A stretch of DNA of 64,000 bases, taken from assembly GCA_949285915.1 (NCBI GenBank), contig CASDZW010000003.1, positions 1-64,000 of the forward strand, read 5' to 3'. Below the pieces are notes generated by a model. It was not told where the DNA came from and searched no databases. It worked only from the letters and a program-made list of their open reading frames with translations. Position numbers and translations under genes: made by a program. The DNA comes from an uncultured Collinsella sp. Lineage in GTDB: Bacteria > Actinomycetota > Coriobacteriia > Coriobacteriales > Coriobacteriaceae. Each line of letters begins with the position of its first letter. Within the stretch, counting starts at the first letter, position 1. Positions 8,666 through 16,319 of this stretch are shown here, one piece after another.

Positions 8666-9388
8666 GTGAGCGAGAGAATACTGGTCGTGGACGACGAGCG
8701 CGAGATTTGCGATCTCGTCCGCGTCTATCTGGAAAACGAGGGCTATACGGTCGAGACGTTTCGCGACGGCGCCGCCGCGCTCACGCGCATCGAGGACACC
8801 CAGGCGCCCGCCTTTGACCTCGCCCTGCTCGACGTGATGCTTCCCGGTACGGACGGCTTCACCCTGTGCCGCAAGATCCGCGAACGCCACACCTACCCCG
8901 TCATCATGCTCACCGCCAAAGGGGAGGAGGTCGACCGTATCACCGGGCTCACCCTGGGGGCGGACGATTACGTGGTGAAGCCCTTCTTGCCGCTTGAGCT
9001 CGTTGCGCGCGTGAAGGCGCAGCTTCGGCGCTACAAGACCTACTCGGCAGGCGAGGGCGGCGTGGCGAACGGTCACGATGCGGGCGAGGTGCTTGCCTAC
9101 GCGGGCCTTGTGCTCGATGTGCGGGCGCACCGCTGCACGCTTAACGAGCGCGAGCTCTCCCTCACGCCAACGGAGTTCTCCATCCTGCGTATTTTGCTGG
9201 AGGCCAAGGGCGCCGTGGTTTCGGCGCGCGACCTTTACTGCAAGATCTTTGGCGACGCATACTACGAGAACGGTTCCGGCTCTATCACGGTGCACATTCG
9301 CCATCTTCGTGAGAAGTTGGGCGACTCGTTCGACGACCCAAAGTACATCAAGACCGTCTGGGGGTGCGGATACAAGATTGAACGCTAA
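8666..9388 (+). CDS. OmpR/VanR-type response regulator, 240 aa
   Basis: The receiver domain (about 1-120) has the acidic pair DDE, the phospho-acceptor aspartate in LLDVMLPG, the T of LTAKG and the lysine in VVKPF. The C-terminal winged helix (about 140-240) ends with SGSITVHIRHLREKLGD and TVWGCGYKIE, typical of OmpR-type DNA-binding domains. The GTG at 8666 was preferred because GAGGAGGG sits 6 bases before it; an ATG at 8651 would overlap that site. The kinase gene starts before this gene ends, so the two form one operon. Confidence 0.93.
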   Translation: MSERILVVDDEREICDLVRVYLENEGYTVETFRDGAAALTRIEDTQAPAFDLALLDVMLPGTDGFTLCRKIRERHTYPVIMLTAKGEEVDRITGLTLGADDYVVKPFLPLELVARVKAQLRRYKTYSAGEGGVANGHDAGEVLAYAGLVLDVRAHRCTLNERELSLTPTEFSILRILLEAKGAVVSARDLYCKIFGDAYYENGSGSITVHIRHLREKLGDSFDDPKYIKTVWGCGYKIER

Positions 9389-10655
9389 GAGACGCTCTGG
9401 TACCCCGGTGCCGCCCAATACCCCCTCCGTCGACCGCCCGGCGCCGCCTCTCATCGCCGCGGCGGACGAGTCTCGCCGCGAGCGCCTGCGGCTCGCTGCC
9501 GTCGTCATCGCGGGGGCTGCTGTGGGCATCATGCTCTACATCCTGCTCTTTCGTTTTGTTGACGACGGCCTAAACGGCGCCTTCGTCGACTGGTTCTTCT
9601 CGACCTTTGTCTCCACGTGGGAGGTCGACTATCAAACCAATACCACATACAACCTCGTCTTCAACCCCACAGGCGCCAAGGAGTTCTTTCTCAAGCTCGG
9701 CCTTGCATTCGTGCTGATCCTCGTGGTCGTGTCCGCGATCGCAGCGCATCTCTACGCCCGCCGGCGCTCGCGCGAGACAGCCGAGCGCGCGGCCGAGCTG
9801 CTTGCGTTTTTCATGCGCCACGACGCGGAGGCGAGCGAGGTCTTTCCCGACGGTTTTGGCGCGCTCGCGCTCACGGCGACCGAGGTCAAAAGCACGGCAG
9901 AGGCGCACGAGCGGGCGCTGCGCGACGAGGCGCAGCGCAGAAGCGACCTCATCACCTACCTCGCGCACGACCTCAAGACGCCGCTTACCTCGGTTATCGG
10001 CTACCTCTCGCTTTTGGACGAGATTCCCGAGATGCCGCGCGAGCAGCGCTGCCGCTACGTGGGCATCACGCTCGACAAGGCGAAGCGCCTGGAGCGCCTC
10101 ATCAACGAGTTCTTTGACATTACGCGCTACAACCTCTCGCACATTGAGCTCGAGACGGAGAGTGTCAATCTGTCCTACCTGCTCGTGCAGATGGCAGACG
10201 AGTTCTATCCGCTGCTCGCGGCGCACGGCAACACCGTCTCGCTCACGGTCGAGGGCGCGCCGGCAAGTGTGGAGGCGCCGGGTGCGGAGCTCTGGATCAC
10301 CGCGGACCCCGGCAGACTCGCGCGCGTGTTCAACAACATCCTCAAGAACGCTATCGCCTACAGCCACGAGGGGACTGAGATTGCCGTTACGGCGGAGCGC
10401 TTTGACCGCGCCGACGCGCCGGGGGAGCCGTGGGTGTGCGTCACGGTGAGCGACGAGGGGGCAACCATCCCGCCGCACAAGCTCGAGGCCATCTTTGACA
10501 AGTTCTTCCGTCTGGATGAGGCGCGCGCCACCTCCACCGGCGGCGCCGGGCTCGGTCTTGCTATCGCGCGCGAGATCGTGGAGCTCCACGGCGGGACCAT
10601 CACCGCGGCGAGCGAGGCGGGGCGCACGACCTTTACCGTCGAGCTGCCCGCGTAA
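9378..10655 (+). CDS. Membrane sensor histidine kinase (VanS-like), about 425 aa
   Basis: Two transmembrane segments (about residues 37-60 and 98-122) flank a short extracytoplasmic loop of roughly 40 residues. Next come a linker, the phospho-acceptor H-box (LITYLAHDLKTPLTSVIGYL) and the ATPase domain with the N-box (NNILKNAIAYS), a weak G1 box (VSDEGATIPP), F-box (FDKFFRLD) and G2 box (GGAGLGLAI). The start is uncertain: TTG at 9378 overlaps the regulator gene by 11 bases, and a GTG at 9408 is an alternative. It probably phosphorylates the partner regulator encoded just upstream. The signal is unknown. Confidence 0.9.
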   Translation: MNAKRRSGTPVPPNTPSVDRPAPPLIAAADESRRERLRLAAVVIAGAAVGIMLYILLFRFVDDGLNGAFVDWFFSTFVSTWEVDYQTNTTYNLVFNPTGAKEFFLKLGLAFVLILVVVSAIAAHLYARRRSRETAERAAELLAFFMRHDAEASEVFPDGFGALALTATEVKSTAEAHERALRDEAQRRSDLITYLAHDLKTPLTSVIGYLSLLDEIPEMPREQRCRYVGITLDKAKRLERLINEFFDITRYNLSHIELETESVNLSYLLVQMADEFYPLLAAHGNTVSLTVEGAPASVEAPGAELWITADPGRLARVFNNILKNAIAYSHEGTEIAVTAERFDRADAPGEPWVCVTVSDEGATIPPHKLEAIFDKFFRLDEARATSTGGAGLGLAIAREIVELHGGTITAASEAGRTTFTVELPA

Positions 10656-10690
10656 GGTAGTACGGGCGACAGGCGCTTTCGCGTGCCGCG

Positions 10691-10808
10691 GGGCGCCGTT
10701 AGGCAAGGGCGCCGTTGGGCAGGCGTGCTGTTAGGCAAGTGATGCCGTAAGGCAAGCGATGCCCCTAGACCGGCGATGCCCTTAGACAGGCGATGCTGTT
10801 AGGCAAAC
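10691..10808. repeat. Seven imperfect 17-base tandem repeats
   Basis: Units begin at 10691, 10708, 10725 (16 bases), 10741, 10758, 10775 and 10792 and share the pattern GATGCC-N-TTAGGCAAGC. The block fills the gap between the histidine kinase stop and the C39-like gene. It is not in an open frame that looks like protein. It could be a multi-site operator or simply a mini-satellite. Confidence 0.85.
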
Positions 10809-10887
10809 CTTAGTGTTTCGCTCAAGTCTTGTTATGCGGCCGCCTTCTATCTTGGGAGCGTGAGTTCCCTAAGAGAGAGGTCGCCTT

Positions 10888-11751
10888 ATGAGGCTTTGCG
10901 AGAATGCGCCGACACCTACTCAGTCTGATATTACGTATGCGGTTGGGAGCACGCGTCCGCTGCCCGTCCTTGTTGCCCGGGCATCGACGCGCGTGGCCCC
11001 TGCGCGGTACCGGCGCGGTGCCCGTGCGGGCACATCGGCGGACGAGACCCGCTACCGCCGCCCCCGTCGCCCGCGCAGACGGCATCGGCTGCTCAAGGCC
11101 TTTGCCGCCGCAATGCTTGTTGCGCTGACGGTGCTGGGCATGGCAGGGCGCGGTCCCCTGAGCGCTCTTGGCGGCATTGGTTTCGCTGCAGGCCGGATGG
11201 GGGAGAGCGCGGTGCGCGACCTGGGGCTTGCGCCATCGTCGACCCCGGTTGCCGCGTGGCGCGCCGGCGAGGTGCCGGAGCTCTACCAGATCGACCCTGT
11301 CTGGGTGGATGAGCCATACGCGGGTGGCACGGTGGGCGAGAACGGCTGCGGCCCCACGTGCCTCACCATGGCCTACGTCGCGCTCACGGGGCACACGGAC
11401 ATGGATCCCGCTTCCATGGCGGCCTTCAGCGAACGTGAGGGTTACACGGTCGACGGCATGACGGCCTGGGCGCTCATGACGGAAGGCGCCCATACGCTCG
11501 GCCTCACCAGCGAGGAGCTGCCGGCAAACGCGGCGAGTATTCGCGCCGCGCTTGAGGCGGGGCAGGTGATCATCGCAAGCGTGCGCCCGGGCGATTTCAC
11601 CACGACGGGACACTTTATCGTGCTCGCCGGCATCGCCGCCAACGCCGAGCTGGAAATCCGCGACCCCAACAGCGCGGAGCGCACGCACGAGACGTGGAGT
11701 ATCGACCGAGTACTCGGCCAGTGCGCCAACCTCTGGGCGCTGAGCGCATAG
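10888..11751 (+). CDS. Membrane-anchored or secreted C39-like cysteine peptidase domain protein, 287 aa
   Basis: An Arg/Pro-rich cytoplasmic N-terminus (about 70 residues) is followed by one hydrophobic segment (LLKAFAAAMLVALTVLGMAG, about 71-90) and an extracellular C39_2-type domain. The domain has the catalytic cysteine in NGCGPTCLTM, histidine in GHFIVLAG and an acidic/Asn residue in IRDPNS. Such domains process peptides or cell-wall proteins; here no transporter is attached. GAGAGAGG precedes the ATG. The gene directly follows the tandem repeat block and the two-component system, which may regulate it (inference). Confidence 0.8.
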   Translation: MRLCENAPTPTQSDITYAVGSTRPLPVLVARASTRVAPARYRRGARAGTSADETRYRRPRRPRRRHRLLKAFAAAMLVALTVLGMAGRGPLSALGGIGFAAGRMGESAVRDLGLAPSSTPVAAWRAGEVPELYQIDPVWVDEPYAGGTVGENGCGPTCLTMAYVALTGHTDMDPASMAAFSEREGYTVDGMTAWALMTEGAHTLGLTSEELPANAASIRAALEAGQVIIASVRPGDFTTTGHFIVLAGIAANAELEIRDPNSAERTHETWSIDRVLGQCANLWALSA

Positions 11752-12171
11752 GGGCGGCGCAGGGCGCCCCCGCCTGGCGGGGGCATGGATGTCCCGTCGC
11801 CACCGCCTTCGCACAACATCTTGGTCAAGAGGCAATCTGTGCCATTTGCCGAACGGTCAGCGGTCGATGTTGTGGAACAAATCTGGACGATAAAATCGCC
11901 ACGGGTGATACATGCGCAGGTGGGGGCGCCGGCGCCTCTCGGGTGCTTTGAGCGCCTAAACCAATTTATAATGTGTCCCGAATTAGTCCATTTATATCTA
12001 CCTGCAGAAACACAACATGTTGTGTTGTGCAGAATAAAATCATCAGCATATGGTGAACGCGCGTGCCGTAAGATGGATAGCACGCCGCAGCGCTGCCCCG
12101 CAAACGACGGGCCCGCGCCGCGGTTTTGCACTCAGCTAACCCTATACGAGGAGAATGGAAACGGGACTCGC
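11752..12171 (+). other. 420-base leader region of nrdD
   Basis: No gene is supported here. The left part has a GC-rich hairpin (11766-11784) without a T-run. A TATAAT occurs at 11967-11972 without a recognisable -35 element. The right part holds the NrdR-type operator described separately. The open frame running through the region into nrdD has no coding character and no recognised domain. No riboswitch consensus was recognised. Confidence 0.5.
12010..12056 (+). promoter_or_regulatory. Tandem NrdR-box operator overlapping the nrdD promoter
   Basis: ACACAACATGTTGTGT (12010-12025) is a perfect 16-base inverted repeat matching the NrdR-box pattern ACAC-W-ATAT-W-GTGT in its outer bases. A weaker half-matching box lies at 12041-12056 (TATGGTGA on its right half), and its centre is exactly 31 bases away, the usual helical spacing of paired NrdR boxes. 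A possible promoter, TTGTGC (12025-12030) with TATGGT (12049-12054) at 18 bases, overlaps both boxes, so NrdR binding would block it. Confidence 0.75.
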
Positions 12172-14394
12172 ATGAAGATCATCAAGCGCAGCGGTACCGA
12201 GGTCGCCTTCGACATCACCAAGATCGAGAACGCCATCCGTTCGGCCAACAAGGACGTGGCCGAGCACGACCGTCTGACCGAGCGCCAGGTCATCTACGCC
12301 TCGCAGAACGTTGCCGAGGCATGCGAGAACGCCGGCCATACCGTGTCGGTCGAGGAGATCCAGGACCTCGTCGAGGACGAGCTCATGAAGCTCGACCGCT
12401 TTGAGGTCGCGCGCAAGTACATCATCTACCGCTACGTGCAGAGCCTGAAGCGCCAGAAGAACACCACCGACGACAAGATCCTCGCCCTCATTGAGTGCAA
12501 CAACGAAGAGGTCAAGCAGGAGAACTCCAACAAGAACCCCACCGTGAACTCCGTGCAGCGCGACTACATGGCGGGCGAGGTCTCCAAGGACCTTACCAAC
12601 CGCGTGCTGCTGCCGGCCGAGGTCGTCGAGGCGCACAACGAGGGCATCATCCACTTCCACGACTCGGACTACTTCGCGCAGCACATGCACAACTGCGACC
12701 TCGTGAACCTCGAGGACATGCTGCAGAACGGCACGGTCATCTCCGGTACGCTCATCGAGCGCCCGCATAGCTTCTCGACCGCCTGCAACATCGCCACGCA
12801 GATCATCGCCCAGGTGGCCTCCTGCCAGTACGGCGGCCAGTCCATCTCGCTTACGCACCTCGCGCCTTTTGTTGAGGTCTCGCGCCAGAAGATCCGCCGT
12901 CAGGTGGAGGCGGAGCTTGCCGAGCTCGGCGTCGACGCGCCCGAGGAGAAGATTGCGAGCGTGGTGGAGGACCGCCTGCGCGACGAGATCCGCCGCGGCG
13001 TCCAGACCATCCAGTACCAGGTCGTGACCCTCATGACCACCAACGGCCAGGCGCCGTTCGTAACCGTGTTCATGTATCTGGGCGAGGCCCGCTCCGAGGC
13101 CGAGAAGCACGACCTGGCCATGATCATCGAGGAGACGCTCCGCCAGCGCTACGAGGGTGTCAAGAACGAGGCCGGCGTGTGGATCACCCCCGCGTTCCCC
13201 AAGCTCATCTACGTGCTCGACGAGGACAACGTCTACGAGGGCAGCCCCTACTTCTACCTCACGCAGCTCGCGGCCAAGTGCACCGCCAAGCGCATGGTGC
13301 CCGACTACATCTCCGCCAAGAAGATGCGCGAGCTCAAGCTCTCGAAGGGCGAGAAGCCGGGCGAGGGCGATGTCTACACTTGCATGGGCTGCCGCAGCTT
13401 CCTCACGCCCGACCGCTCGGGCAACGGCTACGACAACGTGGCCCGCGCCAAGAACTACGAGCCGGGCAGGCCCAAGTACTACGGTCGTTTCAACCAGGGC
13501 GTCGTCACCATCAACCTGGTGGACGTGGCCTGCTCCTCCGCGCGTGACGAGGACAAGTTCTGGCAGATCTTTGACGAGCGCCTGGAGCTCTGCCACCGTG
13601 CGCTGCGCTGCCGTCACGAGCGCCTGAAGGGCACGCTCTCCGACGCCGCGCCGATCCTTTGGCAGTACGGTGCGCTCGCGCGCCTCGACAAGGGCGAGAC
13701 CATCGACAAGCTCCTCTACGGCGGCTACTCGACTATCTCGCTCGGCTACGCCGGCCTCTACGAGTGCGTGCGCTACATGAAGGGCGTGAGCCACACCGAC
13801 GAGTACGGCCGCGACTTCGCGCTCGCCGTCATGCAGCGCATGAACGACAAGTGCGCCGAGTGGAAGGCTGCCGAGAACATCGACTACTCGCTCTACGGTA
13901 CGCCGCTCGAGTCCACGACCTACAAGTTCGCCAAGTGTCTGCAGCGCCGCTTTGGCATCATCCCCGGCGTGACGGACAAGGGTTACATCACCAACAGCTA
14001 CCACGTCCACGTGTCTGAGAAGATCGACGCCTTCGACAAGCTCAAGTTTGAGAGCGAGTTCCAGGCGCTCTCCCCGGGTGGCGCCATCTCGTATGTCGAG
14101 GTGCCCAACATGCAGGACAACCTCAAGGCTGTCATCCGCGTCATGCAGTACATCTACGAGAACATCATGTACGCGGAGCTCAATACCAAGAGCGACTACT
14201 GTCAGGTGTGCGGCTACGACGGCGAGATCCAGATTGTGGAGGACGATGGCAAGCTTGTGTGGGAGTGCCCCAACTGCCACAACCGCGATCAGGAGAAGAT
14301 GAACGTGGCGCGTCGCACCTGCGGCTACATCGGCACGCAGTTCTGGAACCAGGGCCGCACCGAGGAGATCCGCGACCGCGTGCTGCATCTGTAG
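12172..14394 (+). CDS. nrdD: Anaerobic ribonucleoside-triphosphate reductase (class III), 740 aa
   Basis: Reduces NTPs to dNTPs without oxygen using a glycyl radical. An ATP-cone allosteric domain occupies about residues 1-95 (MKIIKRSGTEVAFDITKIENAI). The catalytic barrel follows, with cysteines in CMGCRSF (about 403-406). A C-terminal zinc site (CQVCGYDG about 677 and CPNCHN about 698) precedes the glycyl radical loop RRTCGYIGTQFW (about 712-723). The ATG at 12172 opens the ATP cone exactly; longer versions of the frame add unrelated residues. The activase gene nrdG follows, separated by one unusual gene. Confidence 0.98.
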   Translation: MKIIKRSGTEVAFDITKIENAIRSANKDVAEHDRLTERQVIYASQNVAEACENAGHTVSVEEIQDLVEDELMKLDRFEVARKYIIYRYVQSLKRQKNTTDDKILALIECNNEEVKQENSNKNPTVNSVQRDYMAGEVSKDLTNRVLLPAEVVEAHNEGIIHFHDSDYFAQHMHNCDLVNLEDMLQNGTVISGTLIERPHSFSTACNIATQIIAQVASCQYGGQSISLTHLAPFVEVSRQKIRRQVEAELAELGVDAPEEKIASVVEDRLRDEIRRGVQTIQYQVVTLMTTNGQAPFVTVFMYLGEARSEAEKHDLAMIIEETLRQRYEGVKNEAGVWITPAFPKLIYVLDEDNVYEGSPYFYLTQLAAKCTAKRMVPDYISAKKMRELKLSKGEKPGEGDVYTCMGCRSFLTPDRSGNGYDNVARAKNYEPGRPKYYGRFNQGVVTINLVDVACSSARDEDKFWQIFDERLELCHRALRCRHERLKGTLSDAAPILWQYGALARLDKGETIDKLLYGGYSTISLGYAGLYECVRYMKGVSHTDEYGRDFALAVMQRMNDKCAEWKAAENIDYSLYGTPLESTTYKFAKCLQRRFGIIPGVTDKGYITNSYHVHVSEKIDAFDKLKFESEFQALSPGGAISYVEVPNMQDNLKAVIRVMQYIYENIMYAELNTKSDYCQVCGYDGEIQIVEDDGKLVWECPNCHNRDQEKMNVARRTCGYIGTQFWNQGRTEEIRDRVLHL

Positions 14395-14402
14395 CAACCG
14401 TG

Positions 14403-14433
14403 AAGCTTCACGATTTTTCTGAAGCTTGAATTT
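14403..14433 (+). terminator. Hairpin with T-rich tail after nrdD
   Basis: AAGCTTCA (14403-14410) pairs with TGAAGCTT (14420-14427) across a 9-base loop, followed by GAATTTTCTT. The stem is only 8 bp and AT-rich, so termination may be partial, letting some transcripts continue toward nrdG. Confidence 0.5.
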
Positions 14434-14459
14434 TCTTCCTATGAAAGGGCGAGACGGGG

Positions 14460-14532
14460 TATAGTAGACATGCAAGCCCCGTGTGACCGCTGGATTCCAT
14501 GTCACCGGGGCATCGTTTTTTTGGAGGTGCAA
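14460..14532 (+). ncRNA. Candidate leader RNA or attenuator in front of the HEPN gene
   Basis: A possible -10 element TATAGT (14460-14465) is followed by an intrinsic-terminator-like hairpin. GCCCCG plus GTGAC (14476-14488) pairs with GTCAC plus CGGGGC (about 14500-14511), with one bulged base, and is followed by ATCG and eight T residues (to 14522). GGAGGT (14523-14528), the ribosome binding site of the HEPN gene, begins directly after the T-run. The arrangement of short RNA, terminator, then HEPN toxin-like gene recalls abiF-type RNA motifs and type III toxin-antitoxin loci. No tandem antitoxin repeats are seen, so an ordinary attenuator is also possible. Confidence 0.5.
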
Positions 14533-15669
14533 ATGACTCTGAGCGATAAGGAGCATGATGCACCTTCGGCATGGATGAAGAGGTGGCTTTCTGAGCCGCG
14601 TCTCAAAAGATATCTTGATGTCTGCCAAGGGGATTATGCTCGTGCGATGATGCTGTATGAGTGGAATCTCGATCTCGGCGCCGAGCTCATGAAGGACATC
14701 TCGTATTTTGAGGTTGCCCTGCGTAATGCTTACAACCAGACGATGTGCGAGCAGTGGCTGGGTGGCGAAAACTGGCTTTTTGATGCGCAATCACCCGTTA
14801 ACCTAGCATTGCCTCGCAAGACTCGTTCTGGAATGGTGCGTGATGCCAACGCATTGAACCGAAAGGCAATCAAGGACGCAACTCCGGCGGGCAGCCGTGC
14901 GGCATCTCTGAGCAGTGTTGTTGCGCGTTTGCCGTTTGGTTTTTGGGCTCATCTCTCAGACCGTGCGCACGAGCGCGTTCTTTGGATACCTTATTTGCAA
15001 CGTGCGTGGCGCAGAGGGACCAGCCGTGCTCAGCTCGATGCTCGGATTCGTTTGATCAATGAATGCCGGAATCGCATTGCCCATCATGAGCATCTATTCC
15101 ACCCCTCGAAGACCGAGCTTGAGCCTGCTGTTGTCGATCGTGTCGTCGTGGACTTGCTTTACCAACTGGTTTCCGAAGGGTCATGGTTGCTTTCTGATGG
15201 CGAGACGCGTGTTGAGCGATTCCTTCGCGAGCGTCCCTTCGAGGCCGTCATTTCTGGCGCTCCGTCTAGGGCCGATTCTTTCCAAGCTGAGGTAATTAAG
15301 GATTACTTTGCCATGTGGCTCACGCGCGATTTCTCTCGTTTCGACGAGCTGTTCTCGTCCTGTTGTCGGTACGAGGAATGCTGCGGGACCATTTATGAGG
15401 GCGCTGACGAGTTACATCGTTGGATTGCGCACATGCTCGAGGTGCAGCGCGTGACGGTGTGGGACATCCACGATGTCGTGCCCGCCGCGGACGGACGCAG
15501 TGTGACAGTTACGTGGACGTTTGCCGCAACCGAGCAGGAACCCTACATCTTCGACGGCTGCTCGCTCATTCATTTTGATGACGAGGGTCGTATCGACCGG
15601 GTGCGGGAGTTCAAAGCGGACCATGAGCGCTGTTTCCCACAGCGTAGAGAAGGGGATGACCGGGCGTGA
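14533..15669 (+). CDS. Abi-like HEPN protein fused to an NTF2/SnoaL-like domain, 378 aa
   Basis: The N-terminal part (about 1-240) resembles the Abi-like (Abi_2/AbiD/AbiF) family of phage-abortive proteins: an opening RLKRYLDVCQGDYARAMMLYEWN, the helix EVALRNAYN, PFGFWAHL, and the HEPN ribonuclease signature R-x4-H in RNRIAHHEHLF (R179, H184). The C-terminal part (about 255-370) reads as an NTF2/SnoaL-like cone domain (VIKDYFAMWLTRDFSRFDELF through SLIHFDDEGRI), which usually binds a small ligand or forms dimers. The gene sits between nrdD and nrdG and overlaps the nrdG start by 4 bases. Its codons look less GC-rich than those of nrdD, suggesting acquisition. Toxic RNase activity is inferred. 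Confidence 0.75.
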   Translation: MTLSDKEHDAPSAWMKRWLSEPRLKRYLDVCQGDYARAMMLYEWNLDLGAELMKDISYFEVALRNAYNQTMCEQWLGGENWLFDAQSPVNLALPRKTRSGMVRDANALNRKAIKDATPAGSRAASLSSVVARLPFGFWAHLSDRAHERVLWIPYLQRAWRRGTSRAQLDARIRLINECRNRIAHHEHLFHPSKTELEPAVVDRVVVDLLYQLVSEGSWLLSDGETRVERFLRERPFEAVISGAPSRADSFQAEVIKDYFAMWLTRDFSRFDELFSSCCRYEECCGTIYEGADELHRWIAHMLEVQRVTVWDIHDVVPAADGRSVTVTWTFAATEQEPYIFDGCSLIHFDDEGRIDRVREFKADHERCFPQRREGDDRA

Positions 15670-16259
15670 ACTACGCTGAGATCAAATACTCAGACATCGC
15701 CAACGGCGAGGGAGTGCGCACGTCGCTCTTTGTCTCCGGTTGCCGCCGTGGATGCCCGGGATGCTTCAACTCGGGTGCGTGGAGCTTCCAAGCGGGCGAG
15801 CCCTTCACCCGCGAGGTTGAGGACCAGATTATAAAGAGCTTGGACCACCCGTTCTGCGACGGCCTCACTGTGCTCGGCGGCGAGCCCATGGAGCCCGAGA
15901 ACCAGCTCGGTCTTGTGGACTTTCTCGAGCGCGTGCGCGATCGCTTCCCGCGGGGTGAGTCCGGCGCGCCCGCGAAGAGCATCTGGTGCTTTACGGGTGA
16001 CACGCTCGACGTGCTTATGCCGGGCGGACGTCACCATACCGAGGTCACCGACCGTATGCTCGACTGCATCGACATCCTGGTCGACGGCCCCTGGGTGCAG
16101 GAGCTCTACGATATCAGCCTCAGGTTCCATGGTTCTTCCAACCAGCGCCTGATCGATCTCAACGTCACGCGGGCCGCTGCTGCCAAGAAGGGCGTGAGCC
16201 TAGCGGAGGCCGTGGTTCCTTGGCGCGACGAGGAGGTCTATTCGACCCACTCTATGTAG
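15666..16259 (+). CDS. nrdG: Anaerobic ribonucleotide reductase activating protein, 197 aa
   Basis: A radical-SAM enzyme that installs the glycyl radical in NrdD. The iron-sulfur cluster motif CxxxCxxC appears as GCRRGCPGC (about residues 25-33), preceded by NGEGVRTSLFVSG, and VLGGEPMEPEN matches the SAM-binding GGEP motif. The GTG at 15666 overlaps the stop of the HEPN gene in GTGA, so nrdG translation is probably coupled to that gene. Length is a little above the usual 150-180 residues because of a C-terminal extension. Confidence 0.96.
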   Translation: MNYAEIKYSDIANGEGVRTSLFVSGCRRGCPGCFNSGAWSFQAGEPFTREVEDQIIKSLDHPFCDGLTVLGGEPMEPENQLGLVDFLERVRDRFPRGESGAPAKSIWCFTGDTLDVLMPGGRHHTEVTDRMLDCIDILVDGPWVQELYDISLRFHGSSNQRLIDLNVTRAAAAKKGVSLAEAVVPWRDEEVYSTHSM

Positions 16260-16319
16260 CACGGGCGGCCGCGCGCATCGCCACGCGGTCGTATTTCATC
16301 GCGAGAAGGGGGTTGCGCG

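Noticed and set aside
11820-12000. Cobalamin-type riboswitch before nrdD
   Set aside because: Such riboswitches precede nrd genes in some bacteria, so this was considered. No B12-box-like consensus or matching folding pattern was found.
11785-12171. Extension of nrdD into the leader (about 129 extra codons)
   Set aside because: It lies across the NrdR operator and has no recognisable domain. The ATP cone starts exactly at the ATG at 12172.
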